A DNA stretch of 64,000 nt from Nematopogon swammerdamellus (taxonomy: Eukaryota > Arthropoda > Insecta > Lepidoptera > Adelidae): positions 20,367,395 to 20,431,394 of the forward strand of contig OX336345.1 in NCBI GenBank assembly GCA_946902875.1, given 5' to 3'. The notes beneath the pieces were generated by a model. That model ran no database searches. It saw only the letters and a list, made by a program, of their open reading frames with translations, and was not told the origin of the DNA. The position numbers and the translations under genes were made by a program. How positions within the stretch are numbered: the stretch's first letter is position 1; each line of letters starts with the position of its first letter. This document shows positions 10,004 through 20,529 of the stretch, one piece after another.

Positions 10004-10340
10004 TAAAACAGCTTTAAGAATTTGAATCTTCACGAGGACTGGTGTTTATAACGACGCTACGTTTCATTTCCCGAACATCTGCAACAAAACAAAAAAACTG
10101 CTAGCAAGAATCCGTCTTTTCCTCTTTAATTATCTGACCACAACGCTTATGCCAATGTTTTTATAGCAACTTGTTAGGGTTCAGTGGATTCCTGTCTTTA
10201 CTTCCACCTTATAGCATTGCTGGCGGACCTAAGACGGCATGATAAGTAAGTAGGTACTGTGACAAAAAAAACTGGAAATTGAGTAAGCACAGCACTGGGC
10301 AAAAGATGGCCGCACAGCAGCATCTCCTTATTTTTTTATT
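10004..10340. other. Unassigned intergenic sequence
   Basis: No gene or named repeat seen. Confidence 0.3.
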
Positions 10341-10344
10341 TTTT

Positions 10345-10495
10345 TTTTAATGCTGGCTGGGTAGGAGGGGCCAAAGCACATGCTCCGACCATCCAAATTT
10401 CACCTCCGAGAAGCTAGGTGCCATACCGGAGACTTCCCTGGATTGCTGGCTATACTGGACTAGAGGAGAACACAACGAGCGAGGCTGCTATAAAA
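10345..10495 (-). mobile_element. Family C SINE, truncated
   Basis: T-rich start, then GGGGCCAAAGCACATGCTCC, CACCTCCGAGAAG, CCATACCGGAGACTTCCCTG and CTGGACTAGAGGAGAACAC: the inverted C tail and part of the core. The head side is lost at about 10495. Confidence 0.7.
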
Positions 10496-10509
10496 CTGTA
10501 GACTAATAT

Positions 10510-10748
10510 CTCTTCTGTGACTGTATGTACGCCCCTTGCCTTCTTACCTTACTAGTTGGTAGGGTTTAACCCGCCCGGCGTGGTACCACCGCACTGAATG
10601 AAAGGTCGGTTGAAATGGCTATATGTAAATAGTTCGTGTTTTCCGTCCAGTCATTGACATGGCATCTAGTTCACCAAGGTGTTTTGCGCTGACATCACGG
10701 ATGTAGTAGAGTAGGTGATGTATCCAACCGTGTCAGTTTCCATAAAAA
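10510..10748 (+). mobile_element. Family A SINE, truncated head
   Basis: Begins inside the segment after the head (GCCTTCTTACCTTACTAG), then TTTAACCCGCCCGG and ends GTGTCAGTTTCCATAAAA. Part of the mid region (GTGTAGCCGGC..GGGAAGCAC) is deleted. The ACCTTACTAG form points to a composite-head ancestor. Confidence 0.75.
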
Positions 10749-10759
10749 TATAAACAAAA

Positions 10760-11030
10760 AAATCATTCAAGTCAAATCAAATCAAATCAAAATATGTTTA
10801 TTGCCTTTTAAAAATTTTCCAAAAGGTACAACTTAACGCCGTAGGCGTTCTCCTCCAGCCAACCTTTGGGTTATCATGAATGAGTGTGGAGTGGCAGAGA
10901 ACTAATAAGAATGATGTAGATAATTTCAACAAATTATACAATATAAATATAAATAAATAGATAAAAATATATAAATACATACAAATATACACGAATAAAA
11001 TATACAGAGAAAACTAACATTAGACTCTAA
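10760..11030 (-). mobile_element. Probable LINE 3'-UTR, inverted
   Basis: (CAAAT)n at 10768-10795 followed by TGTTTATTGCC looks like an inverted TTTGATTTG tail plus AATAAACA. The remainder is AT-rich with no coding homology. Confidence 0.35.
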
Positions 11031-11290
11031 TCCATAAATAGCGAGTAATTTATCGTTCCAGAAAGTGAGACATTATACGCTTCGAGTCGAGACTGACTTA
11101 GTCTGCAACTAACACTAAGACTTTAATATGCGCTGCAGATATTTTATTCTCATAAATATGCTAACTACTCACAGATTGCGCGAAAACGGAAGAGACCACT
11201 TTTCATCAGCGAAAACTAAACTTAAAAAAAAAAACAATTGGCACAACAGACGAGCCATAATGAATTCTATAATAGCTAACCTTTGAGTTA

Positions 11291-11623
11291 TTGAAAACTG
11301 ACACGGTTTGCTACATCCGTGATGTCAGTCCATAACACCTTGGTAGACTAGGTGCCATGTCAGTGCTTCCCTTCGGCCATGCCGGCTACAGCGTACTTCA
11401 TGGACAGGAGGAACTATTTAAATAGCCGTTTCAACCAACCCGGGCGGGTTAAACCCAGCTACCACCTAGTAAGGTAAGAAGGTGGAATCCGAACCGCGGT
11501 CAGCCTCCAACAACGGTCGAGCGGTCACCCGTCCATCCATCCACTAACCGCGCCCAGGTGTGCTTATGATTCAACTGACCACCGACGGACAGTCGACCGC
11601 ACCACTGAGCTACCGAGGAGGCT
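11291..11623 (-). mobile_element. Family A SINE with composite head, diverged
   Basis: Tail AAACTGACACGGTTTGCTAC at the left and head CCACTGAGCTACCGAGG at the right. The 5S-like part is more decayed (GTGTGCTTATGATT in place of the AAGCAACGCT form) but the CAGCCTCCAAC block is intact. The same decayed variant occurs at 43690. Confidence 0.8.
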
Positions 11624-12085
11624 GTTAAATAGACGACTTTAGACATAGATACTTTAGTCTGTCTACAAACCTACAAAGTACGCCGGACTGGCACCTCGGG
11701 GGTGAAATTGGCCGCGTCGGACACTGCGACCTCGAGCACAGTCGCCCAGTTCGGGTGCAAAAAAAAAAAACATGCGCCTGCGACTACATTTAGACTTGAG
11801 TATTCTGTGCTGAGTAAGGATAGCGAGTTGAAGAAGCATTATTCTCTCCTGTCCTGCCTGACGCCACGGCCGTGGGTAGACACAGTTAAGTAATACCGTA
11901 ACGGATATAACAGTTTAAAAGTCATTCTTTGACCCGATAGCCGAGACGAGGCGACACGTAGCCGCGGCTGTGATCTCAAGATTTTTTTCAGCCTCGCGCA
12001 ATAATGCTGTCATTTGAATCATAAGAGTTGAGTTCCAGAGTATAGATACACACGACTAAAGGGACACTCTAACTTGGCAAGTTGG

Positions 12086-12184
12086 CACCTAGTTCAACAA
12101 AGTGTTATGGATATCAAGGATGTTGTAGCGAACCGTGTCAGTTTGCCTCACGAGTCAGTAAGCCTTACTGACTCGTGGTTTGCC
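12086..12184 (+). mobile_element. Family A tail fragment with a 30-bp hairpin insert
   Basis: GGCACCTAGTTCA...GAACCGTGTCAGTTTGCC is the A tail. At 12148-12177 a short palindrome (CACGAGTCAGTAAG, one base, then its reverse complement) is inserted, and GTTTGCC is directly repeated on both sides (12141-12147, 12178-12184). Confidence 0.7.
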
Positions 12185-12347
12185 TATAACAAGAATAAAA
12201 AAATAAATACGCAGGTAGACACTTTAGAAAGAAGCGTCATGCCATAAGCGCATGCCCTCGATCGCATCATATGGAGTGCATAATGGCCGGAAAAGTGTGT
12301 ATAATGAATGAACAATTATATTATAAGGAAATTTCCAATAGGGACGG

Positions 12348-12399
12348 CTTAGATTATTAATTGGTCTCCAGCGCGCGGAGACCAATTTAATAATCTAAG
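12348..12399. repeat. Short hairpin, about 22-bp stem
   Basis: CTTAGATTATTAATTGGTCT is followed after a short loop by its reverse complement with one extra A. GACGG lies immediately on both sides (12343-12347 and 12400-12405 region). Confidence 0.7.
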
Positions 12400-12406
12400 A
12401 CGGACG

Positions 12407-12608
12407 CTCCGTAAATTATAGCTTGATACGCGTGACAGATGTCAGAGTGACATTTCTTTGTATGCGTGACAGATGTCAGTGTGACATTTCAACAAAGTAT
12501 GCCGTTGTATTGCGTGCATTTTTGCATTTTACTGTAAAAAAATACGGAACTTCATGCGAGGTGTTCTCGATGACATCTGTCATGCGTATCAAGCTATATT
12601 TTACGGAG
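12407..12608. mobile_element. MITE-like element, about 38-bp inverted ends
   Basis: CTCCGTAAATTATAGCTTGA at the left is inverted as TCAAGCTATATTTTACGGAG at the right. GTGACAGATGTCA motifs repeat inside both ends. The 62-codon frame inside is not a gene. Target duplication not identified. Confidence 0.65.
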
Positions 12609-12965
12609 TAAAATGGAATAAAACAAGTTGTGTGTGACATATCAACGAAATTTTTGTTTTATTTGAAAGCTCTATCAATGACATTACGTGTGGAATGTGA
12701 CATCGTTCAAATGGCCGCCGTTGGTTCGCTGTTCCAATTTTCGATCAGGCTGAATTTAAGCGATGGCACGCACGCGTTATGTTGACTTTGAGTGCACCGG
12801 TCGTTTGCGGCTTATTGACATAGACTTAAGGAAACCCCACAAGAAAAAGTCTAACGGGGTCAAATCGCAAACGTTGAATAGTCGACACGACTAGTAAAGA
12901 CGGCCGTACCGTAAAATGGGCGCAACGCGCGCATCGTTGCCAAAAGAGAACCCATTTTTGATAAT

Positions 12966-13260
12966 TTTTTTTTTATAGAAAGCGCGACATATGGCCCCGC
13001 GCCACCCATGAGGTGTTTAACGACGCCCATAGACATTCGGTGGTATTCGGGGGTTTCGAATGCCATGCCGGCCTGACAGGTGCCTATTCACGCCCCTCTT
13101 GAAGGACCCGAGACTGTACTTGGGGGGGGGGGGGGGGGGGGGGGGAATATGTGGGCAGGGAGAGCGTTCCAGAGTTTACCGGTTCTGTAGAGGAAAGATC
13201 TGCAGAACCGGTTAGTATGCAACCGCGGTAAGTCCAGCATGTAGGAATGCCCTGCCCGGT
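12966..13260 (-). pseudogene. Family N LINE RT C-terminus, broken by poly-G
   Basis: On the minus strand: TNRFCRSFLYRTGKLWNALP then AHIFPP, the CR1/Jockey-type C-terminal signature. Directly after it, a run of 24 G (13122-13145, read as prolines on the minus strand) interrupts the frame. Upstream catalytic domains are absent. Confidence 0.65.
13122..13145 (+). repeat. Poly-G run, 24 bp
   Basis: Uninterrupted G homopolymer inside a LINE relic. Other N copies have only GGG or GGGGGAGG here, so the run expanded after insertion, or the length is a sequencing artefact. Confidence 0.9.
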
Positions 13261-13780
13261 GCGCGCGGTGCGGTGGTGGAAAGGGGACGGCGGGTGATAA
13301 TAAAGTTTTATCATTTGCACGTGTTGCTCGACACTGTAACTTTCCACGGTGATTTGTCTTTAGTGTCTGAAAAATAAAAAAAGAAGAAAAGAACAACAAC
13401 AATTAACAGCAGATAAAACAACACGGCCGCTATGAACTGTCAAAATCTACCAGGTAGACGTGTTGTCCGAGCGCCGCAAGTGACACTTTAGAACCAGGGC
13501 AAACGCTCCGCCTGAAGACAGAATACGGTCTCTTTATTGCTTTCAACAGCAGATATGCCGTCCTACTTCCTCTTGTAATATTGTGAACGCTCAAGGTCTC
13601 GTGCCATTTGTAAACACCGAATGTCGTGTAGACCACGTATTTACCCCCCTTTTAAACATAATAATATCATCATTAATTTTAAATATCTGTTCCTCATAAA
13701 ACTAGAGATGCACTAAGCATATTTTGAATTCTTTCATATAGATTCAATCAAAATCTGTTTTGACAATTGTATATTAATAT
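13261..13780. other. Unassigned intergenic sequence
   Basis: No named repeat. The 68-104 codon minus-strand frames extend out of the LINE relic or match nothing known. Confidence 0.3.
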
Positions 13781-13785
13781 GAAAT

Positions 13786-14020
13786 AGCTGTGCCCGCGGC
13801 TCCGCCCGCTCTCATATTTCACTTCACTGCTAACCTCATAAGCCATTTAGCGTGATAGTAAGTAGCCTATAGTTGATGGGAAGAATTAAGCTATCCGTAG
13901 AATTTTGTTTTATTAAAATCGGTTCAGTGGTTCTCGAGTTATAAGCGGACAGACAGACATACACTCAGACACTCAGACACTCAGACAGAAAGCAGACGTT
14001 GGATTTTATTATAGGTAAGG
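13786..14020 (-). mobile_element. Helitron-like short element (family P), near-identical to 19486
   Basis: GCTGTGCCCGCGGCTCCGCC at the left edge is the inverse of a GCCGCGGGCACAGC 3' end. It runs through ATAAGCCATTTAGCGTGATA and AATCGGTTCAGTGGTTCTCG to a (CTCAGACA)n run and GCAGACGTTGGATTTTATTA. The copy at 19486 differs by a few bases and by repeat number. A copy at 52168 begins exactly CTAG, supporting a Helitron-type 3' end on the minus strand. Confidence 0.55.
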
Positions 14021-14905
14021 AAGGATGACTTATGAATTTATTATGGTGGAATTAATAAATTTTGTAATGACTGAATTATTTTACGTCAATGCTAGATTAT
14101 AATTTTTAATGTTTTGACACTTAAAATAATTGAATTGAATTCAATTAGTTATCCCAAGGCTATTCCACCACTCACGATATATTGTGTAAATTCTAACAAG
14201 GCTCGAACAACTGTGTCACCAACTCAATCGTACGAATTCCCAATGATTCTAACGACGACGACGACCATGACGGTACCTACTGGCTAAACGTAAAGTTAGC
14301 AAGAGCTGACGCTATAATGACTGTAGCGGCGAATGGTTTGGCCAGTACGGTAATCCTTGATGATATACCTAACCTCGGGTCACGACAAGCAGTGCTGTCT
14401 ATAATATTTACAATAGCAATGATTCAACTTAAGCCAAAGCATTCATACCTCTAATTAATAGCATTCGCATGATTCGCAACAGACAAATATTTTACTTTCC
14501 TTCCTTTATAAGTACCTATGAACAGAATATAATATTTATTGATATATCTCATATTATATTGGTAATTTTTGTTGCATACGATCAAACCAAATTTGGAATT
14601 AGTCGTTGTAAAACTCAAATTAGTACGTAATTAACTATTATAATAAAACATTAAAATGTAATTGTCATTTAAAGAGATGCTGCACATGAATAAATATTAT
14701 TTCTTTCATTAAATTATAATTACCTACTACTAAAATAAAATAGTTACTTAAAAGCTACTGCCAAACGTGAGAAGTAGTCTACGAACTGTTTAAAGTTACC
14801 TACGAAATTGGCCGTAAATATTGAACATTAACTTATTCTTTGAGGAATTCCTCTACCGAATATTACGCCTTCCCCCCACAAAAAAGCGTTTCAAAAGCAG
14901 GTTTT
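14021..14905. other. AT-rich intergenic sequence
   Basis: No gene or recognisable repeat apart from scattered AT-rich stretches. Confidence 0.35.
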
Positions 14906-15287
14906 TTTTTTATGGAAACTGACACGGTTGGCTACGTCACCTACAACGTTCGTGATGTCAGCCCATAACACCGGGTGAACTAGGTGCCATGTCAGTGCTT
15001 CCCCCTTTGATCGTGCCGGCTACACTGAACTGGTCGGAAAACACAAACTATTTACATAGCCGTTTAGACCGACGTTTCATTCAGTGCGGTGGTACCAACC
15101 CGGGCGGGTTATACCTTACCACCAAGTAAGATTAGGAGGGAAGGGACCTACAGTTTTACGAGGAATCCGAACCTCGGTCAGCCTCCAACGGTCAGCGGTC
15201 ACCCATCCAAGTACTGACCGCACCCAGCGTTGCTTAACATTCAATAGCGACAGTTGACTGTCTGCACCACTGAGCTATCGAGGCTGA
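14906..15287 (-). mobile_element. Family A SINE, full length, composite tRNA/5S head
   Basis: Poly-T, TATGGAAACTGACACGG and the core at 15050-15130. The head is at 15170-15287 with inverted 5S-like GCGGTCACCCATCCAAGTA and the A-box-like CCACTGAGCTA. Very close to the copy at 3395, including CCCCCTTTGATCG. Confidence 0.88.
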
Positions 15288-15660
15288 CAAATACCTGAGG
15301 CTGGCAGGTACCTCAAAACGCTTTTAGCGCATGCAACACAGCATGTAGGAACCGAACAGCATGGAAGTTGGAAACTTGTGCGGTAGCTGATCGCACGATT
15401 CGTGCCGTGCGTGTCACACCATGACTGCAGCAAGAACATTTGTTCTTGGACTGCAGCATGATGCCACAATATGTCGCACAGTGTTGCTTGGGTTTAGTGC
15501 TCTACATCGGACAGAAAACCTAAACCCCAAAAATTTGTGACCGTCGTGTGAACTGTGATCACGTAACTCGTCTCTGAATGTGGATGAAACGGGGCAAGGC
15601 GACACGTAACACAGACATTCCATTGGAATTACATCACAAATGTTTGCAAATGTTCACCTA
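15288..15660. other. Unassigned sequence
   Basis: Two overlapping 64-69 codon minus-strand frames are present but match nothing I know. Base composition is more balanced than its surroundings, so a decayed coding or TE segment is possible. Confidence 0.25.
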
Positions 15661-15689
15661 GAAAACATGCCATGTTTATTAAACAAAAT

Positions 15690-15908
15690 AACAGATGTAC
15701 TAAAGGGAGATAGGCTAGCCACCTCTCACCTTGGCACGAAACTTCCACCGAGCCATGCAGCAAGTGGGTCTTCGTGCCTTACTTGCTGCTTGATAGTTAT
15801 CTTTTCCTAATACATTGCTAAACGCGGTGGTCGGTGTTGAGCTGTGATGTTGTTCTTGAAGCACAACACCGATTACTCTGCTAACCCCGATTGTAGGAAT
15901 GTATGTAT
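15690..15908 (+). mobile_element. Family B SINE, 5'-truncated
   Basis: GGCTAGCCACCTCTCACCTT, CATGCAGCAAGTGGGTCTTC, CGCGGTGGTCGGTGTTGAGC and ACACCGATTACTCTGC run in B order to a TATGTATG tail. The head (GTACCGTG...) is missing. Confidence 0.75.
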
Positions 15909-16600
15909 GTTACCCAAAATCTTACACAGGGTAGGTTCACTTTCATCTGCATTTTATGAAGCATTCGTCGCAAATTCGATTACGATTTGCTCCTAATCGT
16001 CTGATCCTCGATACGATGTGCCAGATTTTATGCTTGACGAACGTCAAAATGTACTAAGTGACTCATTTATAACGCGAAGCTTATTCAGTGAAGTACCTAA
16101 TAATGCTTCACGAGCAATGAGCGAGACGAGACAGGCAGAAGAATACGTGATTTATAACCCTGTACGTGTGATGACGACGAATTGGTCGGTTGAATGTTCA
16201 TCTTTGTAGCTCGGTCGTGCTCACTCACGCCTTAGAAGCGTGTTCTAATTTATCGTCCCGTGTATGGTCCGTTGCGAGCGTTGACCCACCACCGGTAGCT
16301 TCAATTCTTGTCTCAGAAATTTTCCGACCGTCGCAATAGGGTGTAATTGGAAAAGTTGCACGCCTACTTGTACATTTCGCTACTGCCTCACCTTAAAGAG
16401 TAGGGAAAGTGATTCGTTAAAAGTTTAAAGTAAGCGCTTCTGCCATTGTTTACGGTTTACAGAAGATTACATTCGTCACCCTCTCATGACAACGTCGCGA
16501 AGGAGTCCTGACTTTGGTCCTTCGAGCTGAATGTCAAAAGTTTGAGTCACTCCCGTCTCATACCCATTCATCGCTTAGGAGTTCAAGGTGGCATTTAGGA
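15909..16600. other. Unassigned intergenic sequence
   Basis: No named repeat. One 63-codon frame without recognisable features. Confidence 0.3.
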
Positions 16601-16860
16601 TCCCCATTGGATGGCATCGATCTATTTCGAAATTTGAAAATTCATACCAATAAAAAGTCGGACATTACGAAAAAAGTCCGGACGTTTTAGTCACAAAATG
16701 ATCCCACGCGCTAATTGCGAAAATTCATTCAAATTTATTCATTAATTTTTTTTCCATTTAAGTAAAATATTCGGACAAATTAAAAAGCCAGACTAAGTCC
16801 GGACGGTAGGCCGAAAATCCGGAGATGTCCGGACAAATATGGACGGATGGTAACCCTACG
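16600..16860. mobile_element. Possible hAT-type fragment
   Basis: Repeated GTCCGGAC motifs (16675, 16796, 16828) and an end reading GGACGGATGGTAACCCTA, i.e. inverted TAGGGTTACCATCCGTCC, a terminal sequence I associate with insect DNA transposons. The opposite terminus is not clear. Confidence 0.35.
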
Positions 16861-17329
16861 CCAGAACCATAACACACCCACTTCTCAAAAGGGCTCGCTC
16901 TTCACTGCTTTGCTGAGCGAGAGAGGACTACGTCTCGTCGTCATCGTGAATAACATCGCTTTTGGCGTTAGTTTGACAGTGACAATTGAGTGGGACAATG
17001 TTCTGCTGTCAATTCGTGTGGGAACAATAATAATTAACTATTTATGGCAACAAAAGAAGAAATGAGAATGTTCTCAGTGGGCATTGTTCGCCGGCTCTCG
17101 CAGGTGGGGGCAAGGTGAAGCGTGCTGCGGTGTGTGGAGGTGGTGGGACGCAGGTGACGTCACCCGACGCGGCTGATAATGGAGTGTCACGCTAAAATAC
17201 CGCGCAAACATCATTCCGTGACACGACCGGATGCCAGGGTTGCCAGTGAGGCCAAGAATTTTTGGCAGATTGAAGTTTCGGTCACCCCTTGCACAGCGTA
17301 CAGTGAGCGAAACAATGGGGGCGAAAACA

Positions 17330-18040
17330 TGCAGAGAGACTCAGCACTAGTGTTCCCAAATTTTTTTTCAAGCATGGCGGCGGGACAACCTCAAATATTA
17401 GAGGGAAAAAACGGGATTTCAAAATAAAAGCCGGGACATCAAGAATTCACAAATTATTTTATTGTTTTGCATTATATTTCGCTGAAGATTTAACTTGCTT
17501 AAGTATGTCTTTTTTTGTGTTAACATAATGGAAGAAATCAATACAGTTCAGACTTCAGCTTGCAATCGGGCAATACGGGCAGCCAATCTAAATGAAAACA
17601 AACCAACTGCCTCTGACTGAGCGAGCGAGACACATTGCACTGCATTTGGGGGGAAAATACGAATTAATAGAAAAAACTGGACACATGCCGTCCCGATCAC
17701 TCTTCCTGTTTTAGCCAAAAAGCGGGACGCGCCGCTAAAACGGGACATCTCGCAACGCTACTCAGCAGTACCCTTTTGTTGTTGACATTGGGCTTTTGAG
17801 AACCCGTCGGTTCTGTAAATCGTTTCTTTGTCGCACCGCTAGAGTGAGGAACTGTCTTCCGGCTAATGTATTTCCTGAATCCTTTAATCTGGGTGTCTTC
17901 AAGCAGCCTAGCAACAGTCCTCAAATCTGCTGGCATGACACCTAACTGAGCGTGGTTCGCGAGGATCGGTGATTTTGGCTCTGTCGATTGCACCATTGGT
18001 CTCTCGGCACAGCCACCCACGCTGGTTTACATAAAAAAAA
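17330..18040 (+). pseudogene. LINE RT C-terminus relic (family E) split by a hAT element
   Basis: A short piece (CAGAGAGACTCAGCAC) and its continuation from 17761 (CTCAGCAGTACCCTTTTGTT, then TTGAGAACCCGTCGGTTCTG, TTTCTTTGTCGCACCGCTAG and CAGCCACCC...TTTACATAAAA) match the intact E copy at 54580-55202. Family E encodes the C-terminal end of a CR1/Jockey-type reverse transcriptase. The frame is broken here. Confidence 0.7.
17348..17760. mobile_element. hAT-type non-autonomous element, 413 bp
   Basis: Left end TAGTGTTCCCAAA, right end inverted TAGCGTTGCGAGATG. The flanking 8-mers CTCAGCAC (17340-17347) and CTCAGCAG (17761-17768) are the target duplication and recover the normal E sequence (ACTCAGCACCC) when joined. 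GCGGGAC blocks occur near both ends. No transposase. Confidence 0.7.
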
Positions 18041-18725
18041 TGCTTAAAGATCTTAAGTTAACAAACATACATTTTCTCGATTCGTTTCTATGATTTCTGC
18101 ATTCATTTAATTAAGTAATAGTCCAAGTTCGTCATCTCTAGATCGACAAGGCAATGAGCAACGATATTACGTAAAAACTCAATCCAAATGTACCCAATTT
18201 TCTTTTCTGTTTCCGATTCGCCTTCAAATTGAATCGAGATACCTTTTCGTCATGCTAACGAGTCGTCAAACAACAGCCGCTGACGTCAAAAGCAGGTCAA
18301 AAGCTATCTCGCCGGTATCAGAGCCGAATATGTCGCACGCGGGCCAGCTTGTGACGCGCTATTGAATCAGCTGCTGTCAGTTTGGTCGATTGAGCTGGCA
18401 CAGGTCGAGGGGGCCCGCTCGTTAAGCGACGGCACAACCAATTAGAATCGTTTAAACTCCCCGGCGAAACGATTGCTAGGTCAGATTGTGCGATATGGAG
18501 CAACCGGGGGAAAGGCAAGGTGTGAGATCAGCCTGAGCTGGTAAAAGTTCAACTGTCTTCAGTCGAAAATACTAAATGAATACCTATTTAATGGTTTATA
18601 CTCCCAACTACTAGCTGAGCCTGTCGATTTGCTGGCACATATCCTATAAAAATCGTTAATTATGCCAGAAAACTTCAATAAAAACTCCATATGAAATTGA
18701 TTTGGTATGACCATCGATAGGTATG
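18041..18725. other. Unassigned, mixed AT- and GC-rich sequence
   Basis: No named repeat. 18290-18540 is GC-richer than average. A 66-codon minus-strand frame matches nothing known. Confidence 0.3.
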
Positions 18726-19165
18726 ACAATCACGGGCGCTGCTCTAAGGAACTAACTAGCATCCCTTATTCCATCTACAATTATTGCCATCGGTCATGCA
18801 GTGGTTCCATACCGCTGAAGGCCGGGAGAACTGGAGGAAAATTGGAGAGGCGTATGTCCAGCAGTGGACGCTTACACGCTGATTGACTGACTGACTGACT
18901 GACTCTCCTATCTCCGAAAATCCCGTCCCAGCACACTTTTTTTATTGATTAGTTTTGCTTTGAGAACCCAGCGTTTCTCAAAATCGTTCCTATGACTCAC
19001 CGCTAGGATATGGAACAGTTTTCCGGCGAGTGTGTTTGCCGGATCCTTTAACCGTTGGTTTTCAAACTCAGCAACGGTTCGTAAATCTAGTGGCATAATA
19101 TGACACCACACGAATTTGGCTCTGTCGACTGCACCATTGTTCCCTCGGCACAGCCACCCATGCTA
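18726..19165 (+). pseudogene. Family E LINE relic carrying a second LINE tail
   Basis: E begins near GACAATCACGGGCGCTGCTC, resumes at CCTATCTCCG (18905) and ends GGCACAGCCACCCATGC. Between 18795 and 18904 lies another LINE 3' end (GAGGCGTATGTCCAGCAGTG, then TGATTGACTGACTGACTGA), a tail type common on lepidopteran LINEs. The E frame is disrupted, with a deletion around 18930. Confidence 0.65.
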
Positions 19166-19485
19166 GTTTCCACAAATAAGAGTAAGTAGCAAATTTTTAC
19201 CCTTTTAGTTAGTCCAATGATGGCTCATTCATGATGTTCGAAGAAGGCCTGTGATCTGTTCAACTTTGTTTATTACCCTCTAATATTCTGAGAATCAAAA
19301 GTCTGGTGGAAGTGGAAGATTTTAATTTATATAAGCAACCGGTTTCGGTGGCTTACCTCATCGAGAGGTTGTGACCGCAGGACTATCTATGTAGGATATA
19401 TATCTATCTATCTAGGTAGGTTTTTATCAGGATAGACACCTGCCTATCCTTTTAATTCATGAACGGTTTACCTTGTATAACACAT
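19166..19485. other. Unassigned sequence with (ATCT)n
   Basis: Only a short ATCTATCTATCTAG microsatellite near 19400 is notable. Confidence 0.3.
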
Positions 19486-19735
19486 AAGCTGTGCCCGCGG
19501 CTCCGCCCGCTCTCATATTTCACTTCACTGCTAACCTCATAAGCCATTTAGCGTGATAGTAAGTAGCCTATAGTTGATGGGAAGAATCAAGCTATCCGTA
19601 GAATTTTGTTTTATTAAAATCGGTTCAGTGGTTCTCGAGTTATAAGCGGACAGACAGACATAAACTCAGACACTCAGACACTCAGACACTCAGACACCCA
19701 GACAGAAAGCAGACGTTGGATTTTATTATATATAT
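19486..19735 (-). mobile_element. Helitron-like short element (family P), twin of 13786
   Basis: Matches 13786-14020 almost base for base from GCTGTGCCCGCGG to GGATTTTATTATA. It has a longer CTCAGACA run ending in CACCCAGACAG. Such similarity suggests recent copying. Confidence 0.55.
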
Positions 19736-19826
19736 AATAAAAATTAGAAGATCCTACTCTAGAACGCCATCACCACCTGTCTGTCTATTTGCATATCATG
19801 CGTTTGTTTGTTAGTTACATTATTTG

Positions 19827-20164
19827 TTTACATACATACATATCACACACGCTGAATCCCGACAATCGGGGTAAGCAGAATAATCGGTGTTGTGCTACAA
19901 GAACTCTGGTAAATTACATCACAACACCGACCACCGCATTTCGCAAAGTATTCGGACAAGATATATATCAAGCAGCATGTAAGGCACGAAGGAAGACCCA
20001 CCTGCTGCATGACCCGGTGGAAGTGCCGTGCCAAGGTGAGAGGTGGCGATCCTGTCGCCCTTTAGCACGGCATCATGCCCTTATCCCTTAGTCGCCTTTT
20101 ACGACATGCACGGGGAGAGATGCAGTGGGGATATTATTTTTAAGTACCGGCCCCACACGGTACG
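19827..20164 (-). mobile_element. Family B SINE, near full length
   Basis: TACATACATACATATCACAC tail at the left, CCCGACAATCGGGGTAAGCA, CACCTGCTGCATGACC, CCCTTAGTCGCCTTTTACG and finally CCGGCCCCACACGGTAC. Confidence 0.82.
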
Positions 20165-20529
20165 TATGCATGTATTTAAATAAGCCATTTCAATTGTCAA
20201 TGTGTCACCGCCGACACAAGGAAAGCACAGATATCATCTACCTTCAGCAGGAAAGGTGATGGAATGTTCTGAAATCGGATTTCTAGACAGTCTTATGTTA
20301 GGTTACATTAATCTGCGGATTACATAATATGGGAGCCAGCCCTGAAGTGGGGCGAGGCGGGTGCCAACCTGCTAATCACTCTGCCAACAATATACGTCGC
20401 GTCACGTGACGCTCCGGAGGAAAAGAGTGCCATATCCTGAATTACCACATAATATCACATTGTTGCTTGATCCACTCACATAGTTTTTCATTATAAAAAA
20501 TAAATCAATCAAAATTGCTTCTTAAAAAT
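20165..20529. other. Unassigned sequence
   Basis: No repeat or coding signal recognised. Confidence 0.3.

Noticed and set aside
15275..15623. Cysteine-containing overlapping minus-strand frames
   Set aside because: Short, no signal peptide or domain pattern, and one begins in a SINE head.
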